DNA of 64,000 nt from Mesorhizobium sp. 113-3-3 (GTDB lineage Bacteria; Pseudomonadota; Alphaproteobacteria; Rhizobiales; Rhizobiaceae), in assembly GCF_016756495.1 (NCBI RefSeq), contig NZ_AP023243.1, positions 2,422,501 through 2,486,500 on the forward strand, given 5' to 3'. The translations under genes were made by a program, and so were the position numbers. Each line of letters opens with the position of its first letter. The stretch's first letter is position 1. The notes below the pieces were generated by a model. That model was not told the DNA's origin. It made no database searches and saw only the letters and a program-made list of their open reading frames with translations. Shown piece by piece: positions 40,839 through 52,579 of this stretch.

Positions 40839-42890
40839 TCAGGCAGCCTTGCCGTTGGTATTCATCGCTTCGTCGGCGAGGCGACCCGTGAGTTCGGCCA
40901 TATGGTCGAAGGCGGCGCGATAGCTGGCGACGCCCGCGGTCGCCGAGCGCAGTTCGATGATCAGATCGCCGATCTCGGCCTGCGGCATGGTCGCCTCGAC
41001 GACATCCCATCCGGGCCATCCCGGCCGCGCGTCATAGCCGAGGATCTGGCCGCGCCGCTGCGGGATCAGCGCGATGATCTTCGATGTCGCGTCGGATGGC
41101 GTGACGATCTCGACCTTCATAACCGGCTCCAGCAGCACCGGCGAGCAGGCGGCCATACCTTCCTTCATGGCGAGCTTGGCCGCCATCTGGAAGGCCATGT
41201 CGGAGGAATCGACCGCATGGTAGGAGCCGTCCGACAGGTTGACGGCGACGTCGACGACGGGGAAGCCGAGCGGGCCGGTCTTCAGGTAATCGCGTATGCC
41301 TGTCTCGACCGACTGGATGTAGGTCTTCGGCACGACGCCGCCGGTGATGGTGTCGGTGAACTGGAAGCCGGAGCCGCGCGGCAGCGGCTTGATCTCGATC
41401 ACCACATCGCCGAACTGGCCATGGCCGCCCGACTGCTTCTTGTGGCGGCCGCGCTGCTGCGCCGATTTGCGGATCGTCTCGCGATAGGGCACCGCGGGCG
41501 CGTGGCCTTCGACCGGGATCTGGTTCTTGCCCTCCAGCCGCTCGCGCACGACCCGCAGATGCATTTCGCCATGGCCCGACAGCACCGTCTCAGCCGAGTC
41601 CTGGTTGTGGCGCAGGCTGAGCGAGGGATCTTCCTCGGCCAGCCGCTGGATGGCGGCCGACATCTTGACCTCGTCCTTGCGTTCCTTTGGCCTGAGCGCG
41701 AAGGCGAAGACCGGCTGCGGCGGCTCGAACGTGAACAGCTGTTTGGTGCCGCCCTTGGCCGAGGTCAGCGTCTGGCCGGTCTTGACGTCGTCCAGCTTGC
41801 CGAGCGCCACTGTGTCGCCGGCCTTGGCGGTGGCGAGCTTGAACTGGTCCTTGCCGAGCATCTTGTAGATGCCGGAAACCTTGGCGGTGTCGCCGCCGGG
41901 CAGCCAGAGCTCGGAGCCATCGGCGACCTGGCCGGACAGGATGCGCGACACCGACAGCTTGCCGCCATGCGGCGTGTGGATGGTCTTCATCACCTGCACC
42001 ACGGTGGCGCCGCCGTCCGGGGCGCCAAGCCGCTTGCGGGTCGCCTCGATGTCGGGCGCGTCGTGGCGGATCGCCTTCAAGAGGCGCAGCACGCCGTTGC
42101 CCTTCTCGGCGGTGCCGATCAGCACCGGCGTCACCACGCCTTCGCGCAGATCGGCGGCGAGGTCGTCGAAGATCGCGTCCTTCGGCGGCTCGATTTCCTC
42201 GAGCAGCTGTTCCATCAGCTGGTCGTCATGGTCGGCCAGGGTTTCCAGCATCGAGAAGCGCGCTTCCAGTTCGCGCGCCTTGTCGTCGCCCGGTATCTCA
42301 GCCACCTCGCTTTCGGCATATTCGCGGTAGATGTAGGCGCGCTCCAGCGCCAGATCGATCGAGCCGATGACGACGCCGTCCTTGCGCAGCGGAATCTGGC
42401 GCAGCAGGAGCGGCACAGAGCTTGCCGGCTGCAGCATCTTCAGCGTGTCGCGCACGCCCGCAATCGCCTTGTCGACCTTGTTGAGGAACAGGATGCGCGG
42501 CACGCCGAGATCGTCGAGCTTGCGCATGATGAGCTGCAGGGCAGGGATCTTCTTTTCGTCGGCCTCGGCCACGACCACCGCGAGGTCGCAGGCGGCCAGC
42601 ACCGGCTCGGCCTCGAAGGAGAATTCGATCGAGCCGGGACAATCGACGAAGGTGATCTGCTCGCCCATGAATTCGGTGGTGGCGATCGTCGCCTCGACGC
42701 TCATGGCGTGCGCGCGCGCTTCCGGCGAATGGTCTGAAACAGTGCTGCCTGATGAAACGGGATTTTGTCGGGGGATGGCGCCCGTACGGGCCAATATGGC
42801 TTCGAGAAGTGTCGTCTTACCGCTTGCAAAGGGACCGACTATGGCAATGCATTTCGGTCCCGTGCGTCGTCCTCCGGCGCGAGTACCCAT
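40839..42890 (-). CDS. Elongation factor G-like translational GTPase (EF-G paralog)
   Basis: The 683-residue protein follows the EF-G domain order. The G domain has P-loop GPFASGKTT (residues 19-27), G3 as DCPG instead of the usual DTPG, and G4 NKVD. Domain II (VMKTIHTPHGGKLSVSRILSGQVADGSELWLPG), domains III/IV (SGHGEMHLRVVRERLEGK, GGHGQFGDVVIEIKPLPRG) and V (MPQAEIGDLIIELRSATAGVASYRAAFDHMAEL) follow. Such single-copy, non-operonic paralogs are annotated EF-G-like and differ from the fusA within the str operon; their role is unclear. GGAGG before the ATG at 42890 fixes the start. Confidence 0.9.
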   Translation of the reverse strand: MGTRAGGRRTGPKCIAIVGPFASGKTTLLEAILARTGAIPRQNPVSSGSTVSDHSPEARAHAMSVEATIATTEFMGEQITFVDCPGSIEFSFEAEPVLAACDLAVVVAEADEKKIPALQLIMRKLDDLGVPRILFLNKVDKAIAGVRDTLKMLQPASSVPLLLRQIPLRKDGVVIGSIDLALERAYIYREYAESEVAEIPGDDKARELEARFSMLETLADHDDQLMEQLLEEIEPPKDAIFDDLAADLREGVVTPVLIGTAEKGNGVLRLLKAIRHDAPDIEATRKRLGAPDGGATVVQVMKTIHTPHGGKLSVSRILSGQVADGSELWLPGGDTAKVSGIYKMLGKDQFKLATAKAGDTVALGKLDDVKTGQTLTSAKGGTKQLFTFEPPQPVFAFALRPKERKDEVKMSAAIQRLAEEDPSLSLRHNQDSAETVLSGHGEMHLRVVRERLEGKNQIPVEGHAPAVPYRETIRKSAQQRGRHKKQSGGHGQFGDVVIEIKPLPRGSGFQFTDTITGGVVPKTYIQSVETGIRDYLKTGPLGFPVVDVAVNLSDGSYHAVDSSDMAFQMAAKLAMKEGMAACSPVLLEPVMKVEIVTPSDATSKIIALIPQRRGQILGYDARPGWPGWDVVEATMPQAEIGDLIIELRSATAGVASYRAAFDHMAELTGRLADEAMNTNGKAA

Positions 42891-43089
42891 GGCTGACCTC
42901 CACTCAGGCGTTTCCCTAGGGACCGACTGCTTGCATGGTTCAGGCGTGGTCAATCGGTCCTGAGCGGCGGCCGGCCTGTTCGACCGTCGCGGGCGGGGTT
43001 CTTTTCCTGTTGCCACCTGCCCTGAAGCATCGTCCCACTTGTTTGCCGGCAGGGCAAGGAAAATAGAAATCCGCTGCCGTGCGGTGTCC

Positions 43090-44619
43090 TCAGGCGCTCA
43101 GCGCCAGGGGTCCGGCATCGATGGCCTGCAAGGGCGCCACCTTGTCGCGCGGCGCCGGCATGCCGAAGAAGTAGCCCTGGAAACGGTTGCAGCCGGCGGC
43201 CTTGGCCAGCGCGAACTCCTCCTGCGTCTCCACGCCTTCCGCAACGATGGTGACGTCCTGGATGCGCGCGATCTGCGCGAGCGCCGACACGAAGATCTGC
43301 GCCACCTGATCGTGGGCGAGACTGCGTATGTAGGAACGGTCGATCTTGATGCTGTCGATGGGCAGGGTTTTCAGATAGTTGAAGCCGCAATGGCCGGTGC
43401 CGAAATCGTCGAGCGCGATGTGGAAGCCGAGACCGCGCAACGCTTCGAGGCGCCGCAGGATTTCCGGCGTGGCGGCGGTCGCCACGGTCTCGGTGATCTC
43501 GATGATGAACTGTGTCGCCGAGCGGCCGGTTTCCTTCAGCACGCGGTCACACATGGTGACGATCTCGTCGCGCTTCAGCTGCTCGCCGGAAACATTGATG
43601 GAGATGCGGCGCCCGGGGAAATGGCCGACATCGGCGCAAGCCCGCTTGAACACCCATTCGCCCAGCATGTCGATCAGGGTCGAGCGTTCGGCGATGGGGA
43701 TGAACTCGGCCGGCGAGATCAGCCCGCGAACCGGATGACGCCAGCGGATCAGGCCTTCGAGAGCACAGGTGGACCCGTCCGGATTGACGATCGGCTGGTA
43801 GTGCAGCTCGAGTTCGCCCAGATAGACCGCGGCGCGCAACTCCCGCTCGACCAGGCGCCGGTAGCGCTTGTCGGACAGCATCTCCTCGTCGAACACGGTG
43901 ACGCGGCCACGACCGGCGGCCTTGCTTTCATAGAGCGCCAGGTCGGCGACCAGCATCAACTCCGCCGTGTTGGAGGCATGGATTGGCGCCAGCGCCACGC
44001 CGACCGAGATGGAGAGCGGAATGGTCTTGCCTTCATGCGATTTGCCGGCGCGCATCGTATCGAGCAATTGCCTGATGTCCTTGTTGATGACGCCGAGGTC
44101 GCCATGCGGAATGATGACGCCGAATTCGTCGCCGCCCAGCCGCCCGACCATGCCGCCGGCAAAGACGCGTTCCGACGTCTTGACCAGGTGCACCAGAGCG
44201 AGGTCGCCGAACTGGTGCCCGAACGTGTCGTTGAGCTGCTTGAAGTGATCGACGTCGATCAACAGCAAAGTCGCCTCGCGCCGGTCGCGCATCGTGCCCA
44301 GGCTGTCGCCCAGCGCTTCGAGGAAGTAGCGCCTGGTCATCGCCCCGGTCATGGCGTCCCTGGTCAGGAAATGATGTTTCTCCGCTTCGGCCGCCGCTGC
44401 CGAGCGCAAGCGATGGACGATGCTGCTGCGCATGTACATCAGCGCCAGCAAGGCAAGGCCGGTGGCCAGGGTCGAGACGGCGAAGGCGACGCCCGAAGGC
44501 AGGTTGTGCGAGATGTCGAAAGCGCCGAGCGCGGCCGCGCCGATGCTGAGCACAAGCAGGGCCTGGATGCCGCGATAGATCCGGCCGCTATGGTCCTTGA
44601 TCGTCGCCAGTATGCTCAT
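43090..44619 (-). CDS. Membrane-bound GGDEF-EAL protein (cyclic di-GMP turnover)
   Basis: The 509-residue protein has two N-terminal transmembrane segments (about 15-65). A GGDEF domain with intact LGGDEFG lies near residue 190, and an EAL domain near 270-500 has EGLIRW in place of EALLRW, NVSGEQL, EITETVA, DDFGTGHCGF, KIDRSYIR and VAEGVETQEE. Both active sites keep their acidic residues, so it could make and degrade cyclic di-GMP; usually one activity dominates. The start at 44619 is the first ATG after a G-rich stretch. It stands alone between the EF-G-like gene and a cupin. Confidence 0.92.
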   Translation of the reverse strand: MSILATIKDHSGRIYRGIQALLVLSIGAAALGAFDISHNLPSGVAFAVSTLATGLALLALMYMRSSIVHRLRSAAAAEAEKHHFLTRDAMTGAMTRRYFLEALGDSLGTMRDRREATLLLIDVDHFKQLNDTFGHQFGDLALVHLVKTSERVFAGGMVGRLGGDEFGVIIPHGDLGVINKDIRQLLDTMRAGKSHEGKTIPLSISVGVALAPIHASNTAELMLVADLALYESKAAGRGRVTVFDEEMLSDKRYRRLVERELRAAVYLGELELHYQPIVNPDGSTCALEGLIRWRHPVRGLISPAEFIPIAERSTLIDMLGEWVFKRACADVGHFPGRRISINVSGEQLKRDEIVTMCDRVLKETGRSATQFIIEITETVATAATPEILRRLEALRGLGFHIALDDFGTGHCGFNYLKTLPIDSIKIDRSYIRSLAHDQVAQIFVSALAQIARIQDVTIVAEGVETQEEFALAKAAGCNRFQGYFFGMPAPRDKVAPLQAIDAGPLALSA

Positions 44620-44865
44620 CCGCCGGCCCCCGCAATGCGGGCTCACGGCTAGTGGCGAGCCGTTAAGAAGACATTGAATTCGCCGTTGTTTCGCCCCGTG
44701 CCGTCATGCGCGAAAGGTTCATGGTTAAGAAGAGAAAACCGGTTCTTCCGCCAGGCTGCCAAACAGCCGGTTGCGCCTCGGGCGATATCGGCCGACAATG
44801 TGTTTGCCTCGACGAGCTGCGGCGTTTGCCGCCGGTCGCTTCACCACCAGTTTCAGGATCAGACG

Positions 44866-45261
44866 ATGAAGATCATTGCTTGCGGCAGCGTGCCGACCAT
44901 CATAGCGCCGGAAAAATACTTCACCGGCCGGGTTCTGCAGACGCCGATCATCGAGGCGGAGGCGCCGGCGCGGCTGAGAGCGACGCTGGTCAGCTTCGAG
45001 CCGGGCGCGCGCACGCACTGGCACACACATCCGCTCGGCCAGACGCTCTATGTCACCTCGGGCGCCGGGCTTGCCCAGACATGGGGCGGCCCGGTCCAGG
45101 AGATCAGGGCAGGCGACGTGATCTGGTTTTCGCCGGGCGAAAAGCACTGGCATGGTGCCGGGGCGAAGACGGCGATGACGCATATGGCCATGCAGGAAGC
45201 GCTCGACGGCGTCCATGCCGATTGGCTGGAAGCGGTTTCCGGCGAGCAATATGGCGGCTGA
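44866..45261 (+). CDS. Cupin-domain protein, mandelonitrile lyase-like family
   Basis: A 131-residue single cupin: FTGRVLQTPIIEAEAPARLRATLVSFEPGARTHWHTHPLGQTLYVTSGAGLAQTWGGPVQEIRAGDVIWFSPGEKHWHGA. The metal ligands are visible as HWHTH, the later Gln/Glu position and KHWHGA. This is the family that includes small bacterial cupins active as hydroxynitrile lyases and many unassigned enzymes. The ATG at 44866 begins the natural N-terminus MKIIACGSVPTI. An exporter gene follows 87 bases later. Confidence 0.85.
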   Translation: MKIIACGSVPTIIAPEKYFTGRVLQTPIIEAEAPARLRATLVSFEPGARTHWHTHPLGQTLYVTSGAGLAQTWGGPVQEIRAGDVIWFSPGEKHWHGAGAKTAMTHMAMQEALDGVHADWLEAVSGEQYGG

Positions 45262-45348
45262 GTTCTATTCGGGCCGAAACGACCCGAGGAACAGCGCCGA
45301 GAGGTTTGCTGCCGGTTCGCTGCCGTCGTAGATGGCTGCGAAATCTGA

Positions 45349-46881
45349 ATGTTTGGACAGACCATGCCGAAGAACCGCCTGCCGCTCGTCGCCGCCGTCT
45401 ATCTTGGCACGTTTGTCGCCTTGCTCGATGTCAGCATCGTCAATGTCGCGCTGCCGACCATCCAGCAGGCGCTGCACACCGATTTCGGCGGCCTGCAATG
45501 GGTGGTCGATGCCTACACGCTCTGCCTGTCGGCCTTCATGCTGTCCTCGGGGCTGATCGGCGACCGCTACGGCCGCAAGCGCTCATGGCTGGCCGGCGTC
45601 GGCATCTTCGTCGCCGGTTCGCTGATCTGTGCCATCGCACCCAATTTGCCGGCGCTGCTGGCCGGCCGTGTGGTGCAAGGCATTGCCGGCTCGCTGCTCA
45701 TTCCAGGCGCGCTGTCGATCCTGACGCAGGCTTTCCCCGATCCGCGCGAGCGGGCCGGCGTCATCGGCGGCTGGGCCTCGTTCGCCGCCGTTTCGCTGGT
45801 CGTCGGCCCGGTGCTGGGCGGCATTCTGGTGCAGACGGTCGGCTGGCAGAGCATCTTCCTGATCAATTTGCCGCTCGGCCTTTTCACCATCGCGCTCGGC
45901 GCCGTGTCGATCGAGGAGACGGCGCATCCCGAACATGCCCATCTCGACCTTGTCGGCCTGGCGCTCTCGATCCTGTGGCTTGGCGCGCTGACCTTCGGCC
46001 TGATCTCCGCCGGCGAGAGCGGCTGGGGCGATGCCCGGACCATAACGGCCATCATCGCCGGTGTGGTTGGCCTGGTGGTCTTCCTTGGCTTCGAGGCGCG
46101 CACGCCACGGCCCATGCTGCCGCTCGGCCTGTTCCGCGACGTGCGCTTCGCCGTCGCCAACGTCGCCTCGTTCGCGCTCGGCTTCACCTCTTATTCCAGC
46201 GTCTTCTTCTTCTCGATGTTCCTGCAGCAGGTGCAGGGCTGGTCGCCGACGCAGACCGGGCTGCGAATGGCGCCGGCCTTCCTTGTCCAGATCGTGGTGT
46301 CGCCGTGGATCGGCCGGCTGAGCGCCCGCTATGGGCATTCGCTCCTGATGACGGCGGGCTATATCTTGGTCGGGCTTTCGATGCTCGGCATGTGCTGGGC
46401 CGGGCCGTCGACGCCATACGCGGTGCTGTGCACCCTGTTCATCATCAACGGTCTCGGCAACTCGCTGGCGATCCCGACCGGCAGTGCCGCCGCCATGTCC
46501 TACGCGCCACGCGAGCGCTCCGGCATGGTGTCGGCCGTCATCAACGCCACCCGCCAGAGCGGACTGGCCATCGGTATCGCGCTGCTTGGCGCGCTGATGA
46601 GCATGCGGGCGACCAGCCTGCTGACCGGATATCTCGATGATGCCAATGTGCCCAATGCCGAAGCCGTGGCTCGTGCGGCCATCTCACGGCATGATTTCAC
46701 AACCGAGGCGGCAATCGGCGAGGGTGGCGTGCACCAGCTCTTCGCCACCGCCTATGCCGGCGGCTTCCACGCCGCCATGCTGACAGCGGCGATTGCCGCG
46801 TTCCTCACCGCCGCACTGCTGGTCGTGGTTCTGGCGCCGGCCGAGGCGCGTTCGGCCAGGCAAGCAAAGCAGCAGGCGTAA
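45349..46881 (+). CDS. MFS multidrug exporter, DHA2 (EmrB/QacA) family
   Basis: The 510-residue protein has 14 predicted hydrophobic segments. Motif markers include VALLDVSIVNVALPTIQQAL (DHA2 helix 1), LSSGLIGDRYGRKRSWLAGVGIFVAGS (motif A), and GPVLGGILVQTVGWQSIFLINLPLG (antiporter motif C). It should be a proton-driven drug or metabolite exporter. The ATG at 45349 or, 15 bases later, 45364 may be used; neither has a strong ribosome site. A bidirectional terminator follows. Confidence 0.9.
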   Translation: MFGQTMPKNRLPLVAAVYLGTFVALLDVSIVNVALPTIQQALHTDFGGLQWVVDAYTLCLSAFMLSSGLIGDRYGRKRSWLAGVGIFVAGSLICAIAPNLPALLAGRVVQGIAGSLLIPGALSILTQAFPDPRERAGVIGGWASFAAVSLVVGPVLGGILVQTVGWQSIFLINLPLGLFTIALGAVSIEETAHPEHAHLDLVGLALSILWLGALTFGLISAGESGWGDARTITAIIAGVVGLVVFLGFEARTPRPMLPLGLFRDVRFAVANVASFALGFTSYSSVFFFSMFLQQVQGWSPTQTGLRMAPAFLVQIVVSPWIGRLSARYGHSLLMTAGYILVGLSMLGMCWAGPSTPYAVLCTLFIINGLGNSLAIPTGSAAAMSYAPRERSGMVSAVINATRQSGLAIGIALLGALMSMRATSLLTGYLDDANVPNAEAVARAAISRHDFTTEAAIGEGGVHQLFATAYAGGFHAAMLTAAIAAFLTAALLVVVLAPAEARSARQAKQQA

Positions 46882-46897
46882 GGCGCTTGGCCTCTAA

Positions 46898-46935
46898 CAA
46901 GAAACCCGGCGATGATGGCGCCGGGTTTCTCTTGT
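46898..46935. terminator. Bidirectional terminator between MFS gene and aspartate aminotransferase
   Basis: GAAACCCGGCG and CGCCGGGTTTC form an 11-bp perfect stem with a 7-base loop, flanked by ACAA and TCTTGT. It lies between two convergent genes. Confidence 0.88.
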
Positions 46936-46951
46936 CGTCAGGTCGGTCCGA

Positions 46952-49260
<2,309 letters not shown>

Positions 49261-49264
<4 letters not shown>

Positions 49265-50109
49265 GGTTCGAGCGGCGGCGCAGTGTCGGCGACGCGATCT
49301 TCGCCGACGAGATCGGCATCGAATACGGCATCCATGGCGAGTTCCGCCTGCGCAGCGCCTACCAGCCGATCTTCGCGCCGCTTGGGCGTTCTCTGCACGC
49401 TGTGGCGGTCGAGGGCCTGATCGAGCCGCACCGTGCCGGCAGGGCTGGGTCGGCACGGGCGTTCTTCGAGAGCGTCGCCGCGGCGGACCGGCTGTTTGTC
49501 GAGACCATGTGCCGGATGCTGCACTTAAGGAATTTTCACAATATCGGCGTCGACGGGCTCGATCTGTTCTTCAACTACAATCCGATGGTCAACGACCATT
49601 CGGGGCGGGCGCTGGCCGAAATCCGGCTGATGAGCCGGCACCTCGGCGATCTCGGGCTCGCCCCCGGCATGCTGGTCTGCGAAATCACCGAACAGGCGGC
49701 GGACGACGTGCTTCTCGCCCGGTTGGTGCGCGAAATGCGGCGCGACGGCATCCGCATCGCCATCGACGATTTCGGCACCGGACATTCGACCGAGGAGCGG
49801 GTGAGCCTGCTGCAGCCCGATATCGTCAAGATCGATGGCGGCTGGTTCGCCGAGTTCTGCCGCCACGCCGCCGCCGAACGCTTCTTCCGCCCGCTGGTTT
49901 CCAGCCTGCACGACCGCGGCGCCAGGGTGCTGGTCGAAGGCATCGAGCAGCCCGTCCACCTGCGCGTCGCGCTCGACGGCGGCGTCGACCTGCTGCAAGG
50001 TTACCTTCTCGCCCGGCCGGCGCTGGCCGGCACCATCTTCAACGAAGAGCCGCTGTCCGTCGATGCGTTGCTGGGCAGGGAGAACAATGTCGTGCCGCTG
50101 TTCGGGTAA
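49261..50109 (+). CDS. EAL-domain protein (putative cyclic di-GMP phosphodiesterase)
   Basis: The 282-residue product is an EAL domain with a short N-terminal segment: LRSAYQPIFAP, VEGLIEP, FNYNPM, CEITEQ, DDFGTGHSTEERV, KIDGGWF, VEGIEQPVHL and LQGYLLARP. Unlike its upstream neighbour it retains DDFGTG, so it is the more likely active partner. The ATG overlaps the upstream stop (ATGA), so the pair is made together and they may heterodimerise. The two share the same LRSAYQPIFA/LQSAFQPIFA start and ordering, which points to an old gene duplication. Confidence 0.87.
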
Positions 50110-50531
50110 GCAGCTTCGGCGGTTAGCGAAAGCGGTGCCGCAGCGTCCTTGGCGCATGTATTGTCTTATGCTGCGCTGGTCGACCCCCACTCCGTCGAGC
50201 TTCGCTCGACACCTCTCCCCCGATCGACGGGGTAGAGGAAGGGCGCGAGCCTATTGCCGCCAACGCTTTTCCAACGAGGCTCCTTCCTTTCCCTCCGGAG
50301 GGGGGAAAGGTGGCGCTGCGAAGCAGCGACGGATTGGGGGAACCACGCGGCAATCAAGCCTCGGGCTGATCAGTCATGCCAATCATAGAAGATGTGTGCA
50401 TAGCGTAGCCGTTTACGGGGAGAAGGACGCTCTCATCAGCGCCGCTGATAATCTCGCCAAAACAAATCATTGGTTGAAGGCACCGCGGCTGCGATAATCG
50501 CCTGTGCAAGGCAGCGCTTCGGGGACCGCCC
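50110..50531. repeat. Intergenic region with mosaic palindromes
   Basis: About 50186-50345 carries short paired elements: GTCGAGCTTCGCTCGAC, CTCTCCCCC...GGGGTAGAG, CTTTCCCTCCGGAGGGGGGAAAGG and CGCTGCGAAGCAGCG. These are the building blocks of RIME-like mosaics. No gene is seen in the rest. Confidence 0.6.
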
Positions 50532-51140
50532 ATGATACTCTACAGCATGATCGACAGCGGCAATTGCTACAAGCCGCGCCTGCTGATGGCCAAGCTTGGC
50601 CTCGCCTTCACCACGATCGAGGTGAGTTCGCATACTGGCGACACGCGCAAAGCCGATTTCGTCGCCAAGAACCCGAACGCCATGGTGCCGCTGCTGGAAC
50701 TCGATGACGGTCGCCGGCTGGCCGAGTCCAACGCCATCCTGCTCTATCTCGCCGAAGGCACGCGCTTCCTGCCGGCGGATAAGTATGAGCGCGGGCTTGC
50801 CTATCAATGGCTGTTCTTCGAGCAATACAGCCACGAGCCCTATATCGCCGTGCGCAAGGCGCTGCTGACCTTTCCCGAGCGCGCCGGGGATGCGACACCC
50901 GAGCGGCTGGCGGTGACGCTGGAGCGCGGCAACAAGGCGCTCGGCGTGATGAACAGATATCTGGAGAACAACGCCTTCTTCGCCGGTGGCGCCTTCAGCG
51001 TCGCCGACATCGCGCTCTATGCCTACACGCACACGGCCGAGCAGGGCGGCTTCCAGCTCGACGCCTATCCGGCTGTCGTGGCCTGGCTTGGCCGCGTCGA
51101 GGCGGATCCGGGGCATGTGCCGATCGGGTGGGTGGGTTGA
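50532..51140 (+). CDS. Glutathione S-transferase family protein
   Basis: The 202-residue protein has an N-terminal thioredoxin-like domain (MILYSMIDSGNCYKPRLLMAKLGLAFTTIEV; the cis-proline in NPNAMVPLLEL; glutathione contact in LAESNAILLYLAEGT). An all-helical C-terminal domain ends with AFSVADIALYAYTHTAEQGGF. It belongs to the soluble GST superfamily; substrate unknown. Serine or cysteine near residue 9-11 could be the catalytic residue. Confidence 0.88.
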   Translation: MILYSMIDSGNCYKPRLLMAKLGLAFTTIEVSSHTGDTRKADFVAKNPNAMVPLLELDDGRRLAESNAILLYLAEGTRFLPADKYERGLAYQWLFFEQYSHEPYIAVRKALLTFPERAGDATPERLAVTLERGNKALGVMNRYLENNAFFAGGAFSVADIALYAYTHTAEQGGFQLDAYPAVVAWLGRVEADPGHVPIGWVG

Positions 51141-51190
51141 GACCTTCTCAATAATTATACTCTGGCGGCCACCTAGCGCGATTTTCTGCG

Positions 51191-51230
51191 CTTCCGGTGC
51201 TCACGTACTTAAATGTACGCTCCGCTCCGG
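51191..51230. repeat. Palindromic intergenic element
   Basis: CGTAC (51204-51208) and GTACG (51215-51219) with a TTAAAT spacer are enclosed by CCGG (51194-51197) and CCGG (51227-51230), with GC-rich pairing between. I recall similar elements in other Rhizobiales intergenic regions. The remaining bases from 51141 to 51293 hold nothing recognisable. Confidence 0.5.
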
Positions 51231-51293
51231 TTCTCGAAAACCACGCTTTCTGACTCGCCAGAGCGAATTCTTGAAAAGGTCTCGGCGCCGCGG

Positions 51294-51520
51294 CTAGAGA
51301 CATCGACAGTTTCCGGCTCGAACCTCGGCCAACGCCTTTTCGGCAAACCCGTCCAGTCGACCTGCCTTTGCATCGGCCTCAATCTGCTTGTCCCATACGT
51401 CAGCCTGCAACGCCTCGAACCATTTGGCAAAGGCCTTTAGTTCTTTGGTGCTCAGAGCTGCGATGGATCTCTCGATCTGTTCGAGCTTGGTCGTGTATTG
51501 AAAATAACCTGATCGGCGTT
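51294..51520 (-). pseudogene. Orphan antitoxin-like gene remnant
   Basis: The frame encodes TTKLEQIERSIAALSTKELKAFAKWFEALQADVWDKQIEADAKAGRLDGFAEKALAEVRAG and then ends in NCRCL. This resembles the small helical antitoxin-like proteins that precede RelE-type toxins. No ATG or GTG lies before TTKLEQ, the usual N-terminus, and no toxin gene follows on the minus strand, so both the start and the partner appear lost. A start further upstream within the terminator hairpin is unlikely. Confidence 0.45.
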
Positions 51521-51551
51521 GCGAGGCGAAATGGCTCAACCCCAGACAAAC

Positions 51552-51574
51552 AAAAAGGCGGGATAAATCCCGCC
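51552..51574 (-). terminator. Rho-independent terminator of cspA transcript
   Basis: Read on the minus strand, GGCGGGAT-TT-ATCCCGCC is followed by TTTTTG. It lies 170 bases downstream of the cold-shock gene and is the first terminator in that direction. Confidence 0.75.
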
Positions 51575-51743
51575 TTCCCATGCTTGGTAGCCTGATTGGG
51601 AGCGTCCGGTCCGGGCTGGCAGCTATCTGCTGATCCAGCGTTTCGGGTCTTTCCGCTCCGGGCCCGCTTCTCGCGCGACCGTCAGTACATCCGTGACTTG
51701 CCGCGCGCCCCGAGCTCTCGCCCGGCGCGCGCCATTCGCAAAA

Positions 51744-51956
51744 TCAGGCTGCCTTGCTCAGAGATCCAGCGGACGACTTGCCAGTGCGGCGGTCCTGCTC
51801 GATCTCGAAGTTGATCTTCTGGCCTTCGACCAGGGTCGACAGTCCAGCGCGCTCGACAGCGGAGATGTGGACGAAAACGTCCGCGCCGCCCGCGTCAGGC
51901 TGGATGAAGCCGAAGCCCTTGGTGGCGTTGAACCACTTGACCGTTCCAGTTGCCAT
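51744..51956 (-). CDS. Cold-shock protein, CspA family
   Basis: The 70-residue single cold-shock domain has RNP1 KGFGFI and RNP2 [44 protein letters not shown]. It binds single-stranded nucleic acids as an RNA chaperone. The 270 bases upstream contain no gene and may provide a long 5' leader as usual for csp genes. A terminator lies 170 bases beyond the stop. Rhizobia have several csp genes, so no letter is assigned. Confidence 0.95.
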   Translation of the reverse strand: MATGTVKWFNATKGFGFIQPDAGGADVFVHISAVERAGLSTLVEGQKINFEIEQDRRTGKSSAGSLSKAA

Positions 51957-52229
51957 AAAAATAGTCCTTGCATTTGCTTTGGTTTGACCGGACCGAAGTC
52001 CAGCCGGTGTGCATCGAGATTTTGGAGATAGACGTCAGCAAACGCGAAGATCGCGAGGCCCGGATCGATCGGCCGAAATATCAATGGGGCTGATATAGTC
52101 TGCTTTCGTTCCAAAAACAAGACTGCGTGAGAAAGCCGTGATTGGGAACTGCCCAACGGCCGCCCCAATCTGGTGAAACCGTTGCGGCAGATCGCGCCGT
52201 CCGTGGGCGGCGGATCAGGGGAGGAGACC

Positions 52230-52559
52230 ATGAAAACCATAGTGCTTGCCGCCTGTCTCACGCTGGTGGCCGCCGAGGCGCAGGCGATCTCGCGCTATGA
52301 CCCGACGCATATGAGCTGCGCCAAGGTGCAGTCGACCATCGCGCGCCAGGGCGCGGTCATCCTGCGCTACCAGTCGAAGCGGGTGCCGGGACTGCCGCTC
52401 TATGACCGCTATGTGCAGAGCCAGCAATTCTGCACCATGGGCGAGGTGAGGACGCGCGCCTATGTGCCGAGCGCCGACACCAGGTCGTGCCCGGTCTATA
52501 ACTGCAAACGGCCGGACAATGACCGGCATTTCCGCCGGCGGTTTTTCCACAACAATTAG
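52230..52559 (+). CDS. Exported small cysteine-containing hypothetical protein
   Basis: A signal peptide (MKTIVLAACLTLVAAEAQA) precedes a mature part of about 90 residues with four cysteines (MSCAKV, QFCTMG, RSCPVYNC) and basic C-terminus (NDRHFRRRFFHNN). The family is not recognised, though similar small periplasmic proteins with the core YDPTHMSCAKVQ occur in Rhizobiales to my memory. GGGGAGGAG precedes the ATG at 52230. Confidence 0.7.
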   Translation: MKTIVLAACLTLVAAEAQAISRYDPTHMSCAKVQSTIARQGAVILRYQSKRVPGLPLYDRYVQSQQFCTMGEVRTRAYVPSADTRSCPVYNCKRPDNDRHFRRRFFHNN

Positions 52560-52579
52560 GCTGCTTCCGCGCCGGCGGT

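Noticed and set aside
40902..42737. Plus-strand 611-codon open frame opposite the EF-G-like gene
   Set aside because: Antisense shadow with His/Asp/Arg-rich low-complexity sequence; the opposite strand has full EF-G domains.
44706..46640. Long plus-strand frame across the cupin and MFS genes
   Set aside because: It runs out of frame through two well-defined genes and has an Arg/Ala/Gly-rich shadow composition.
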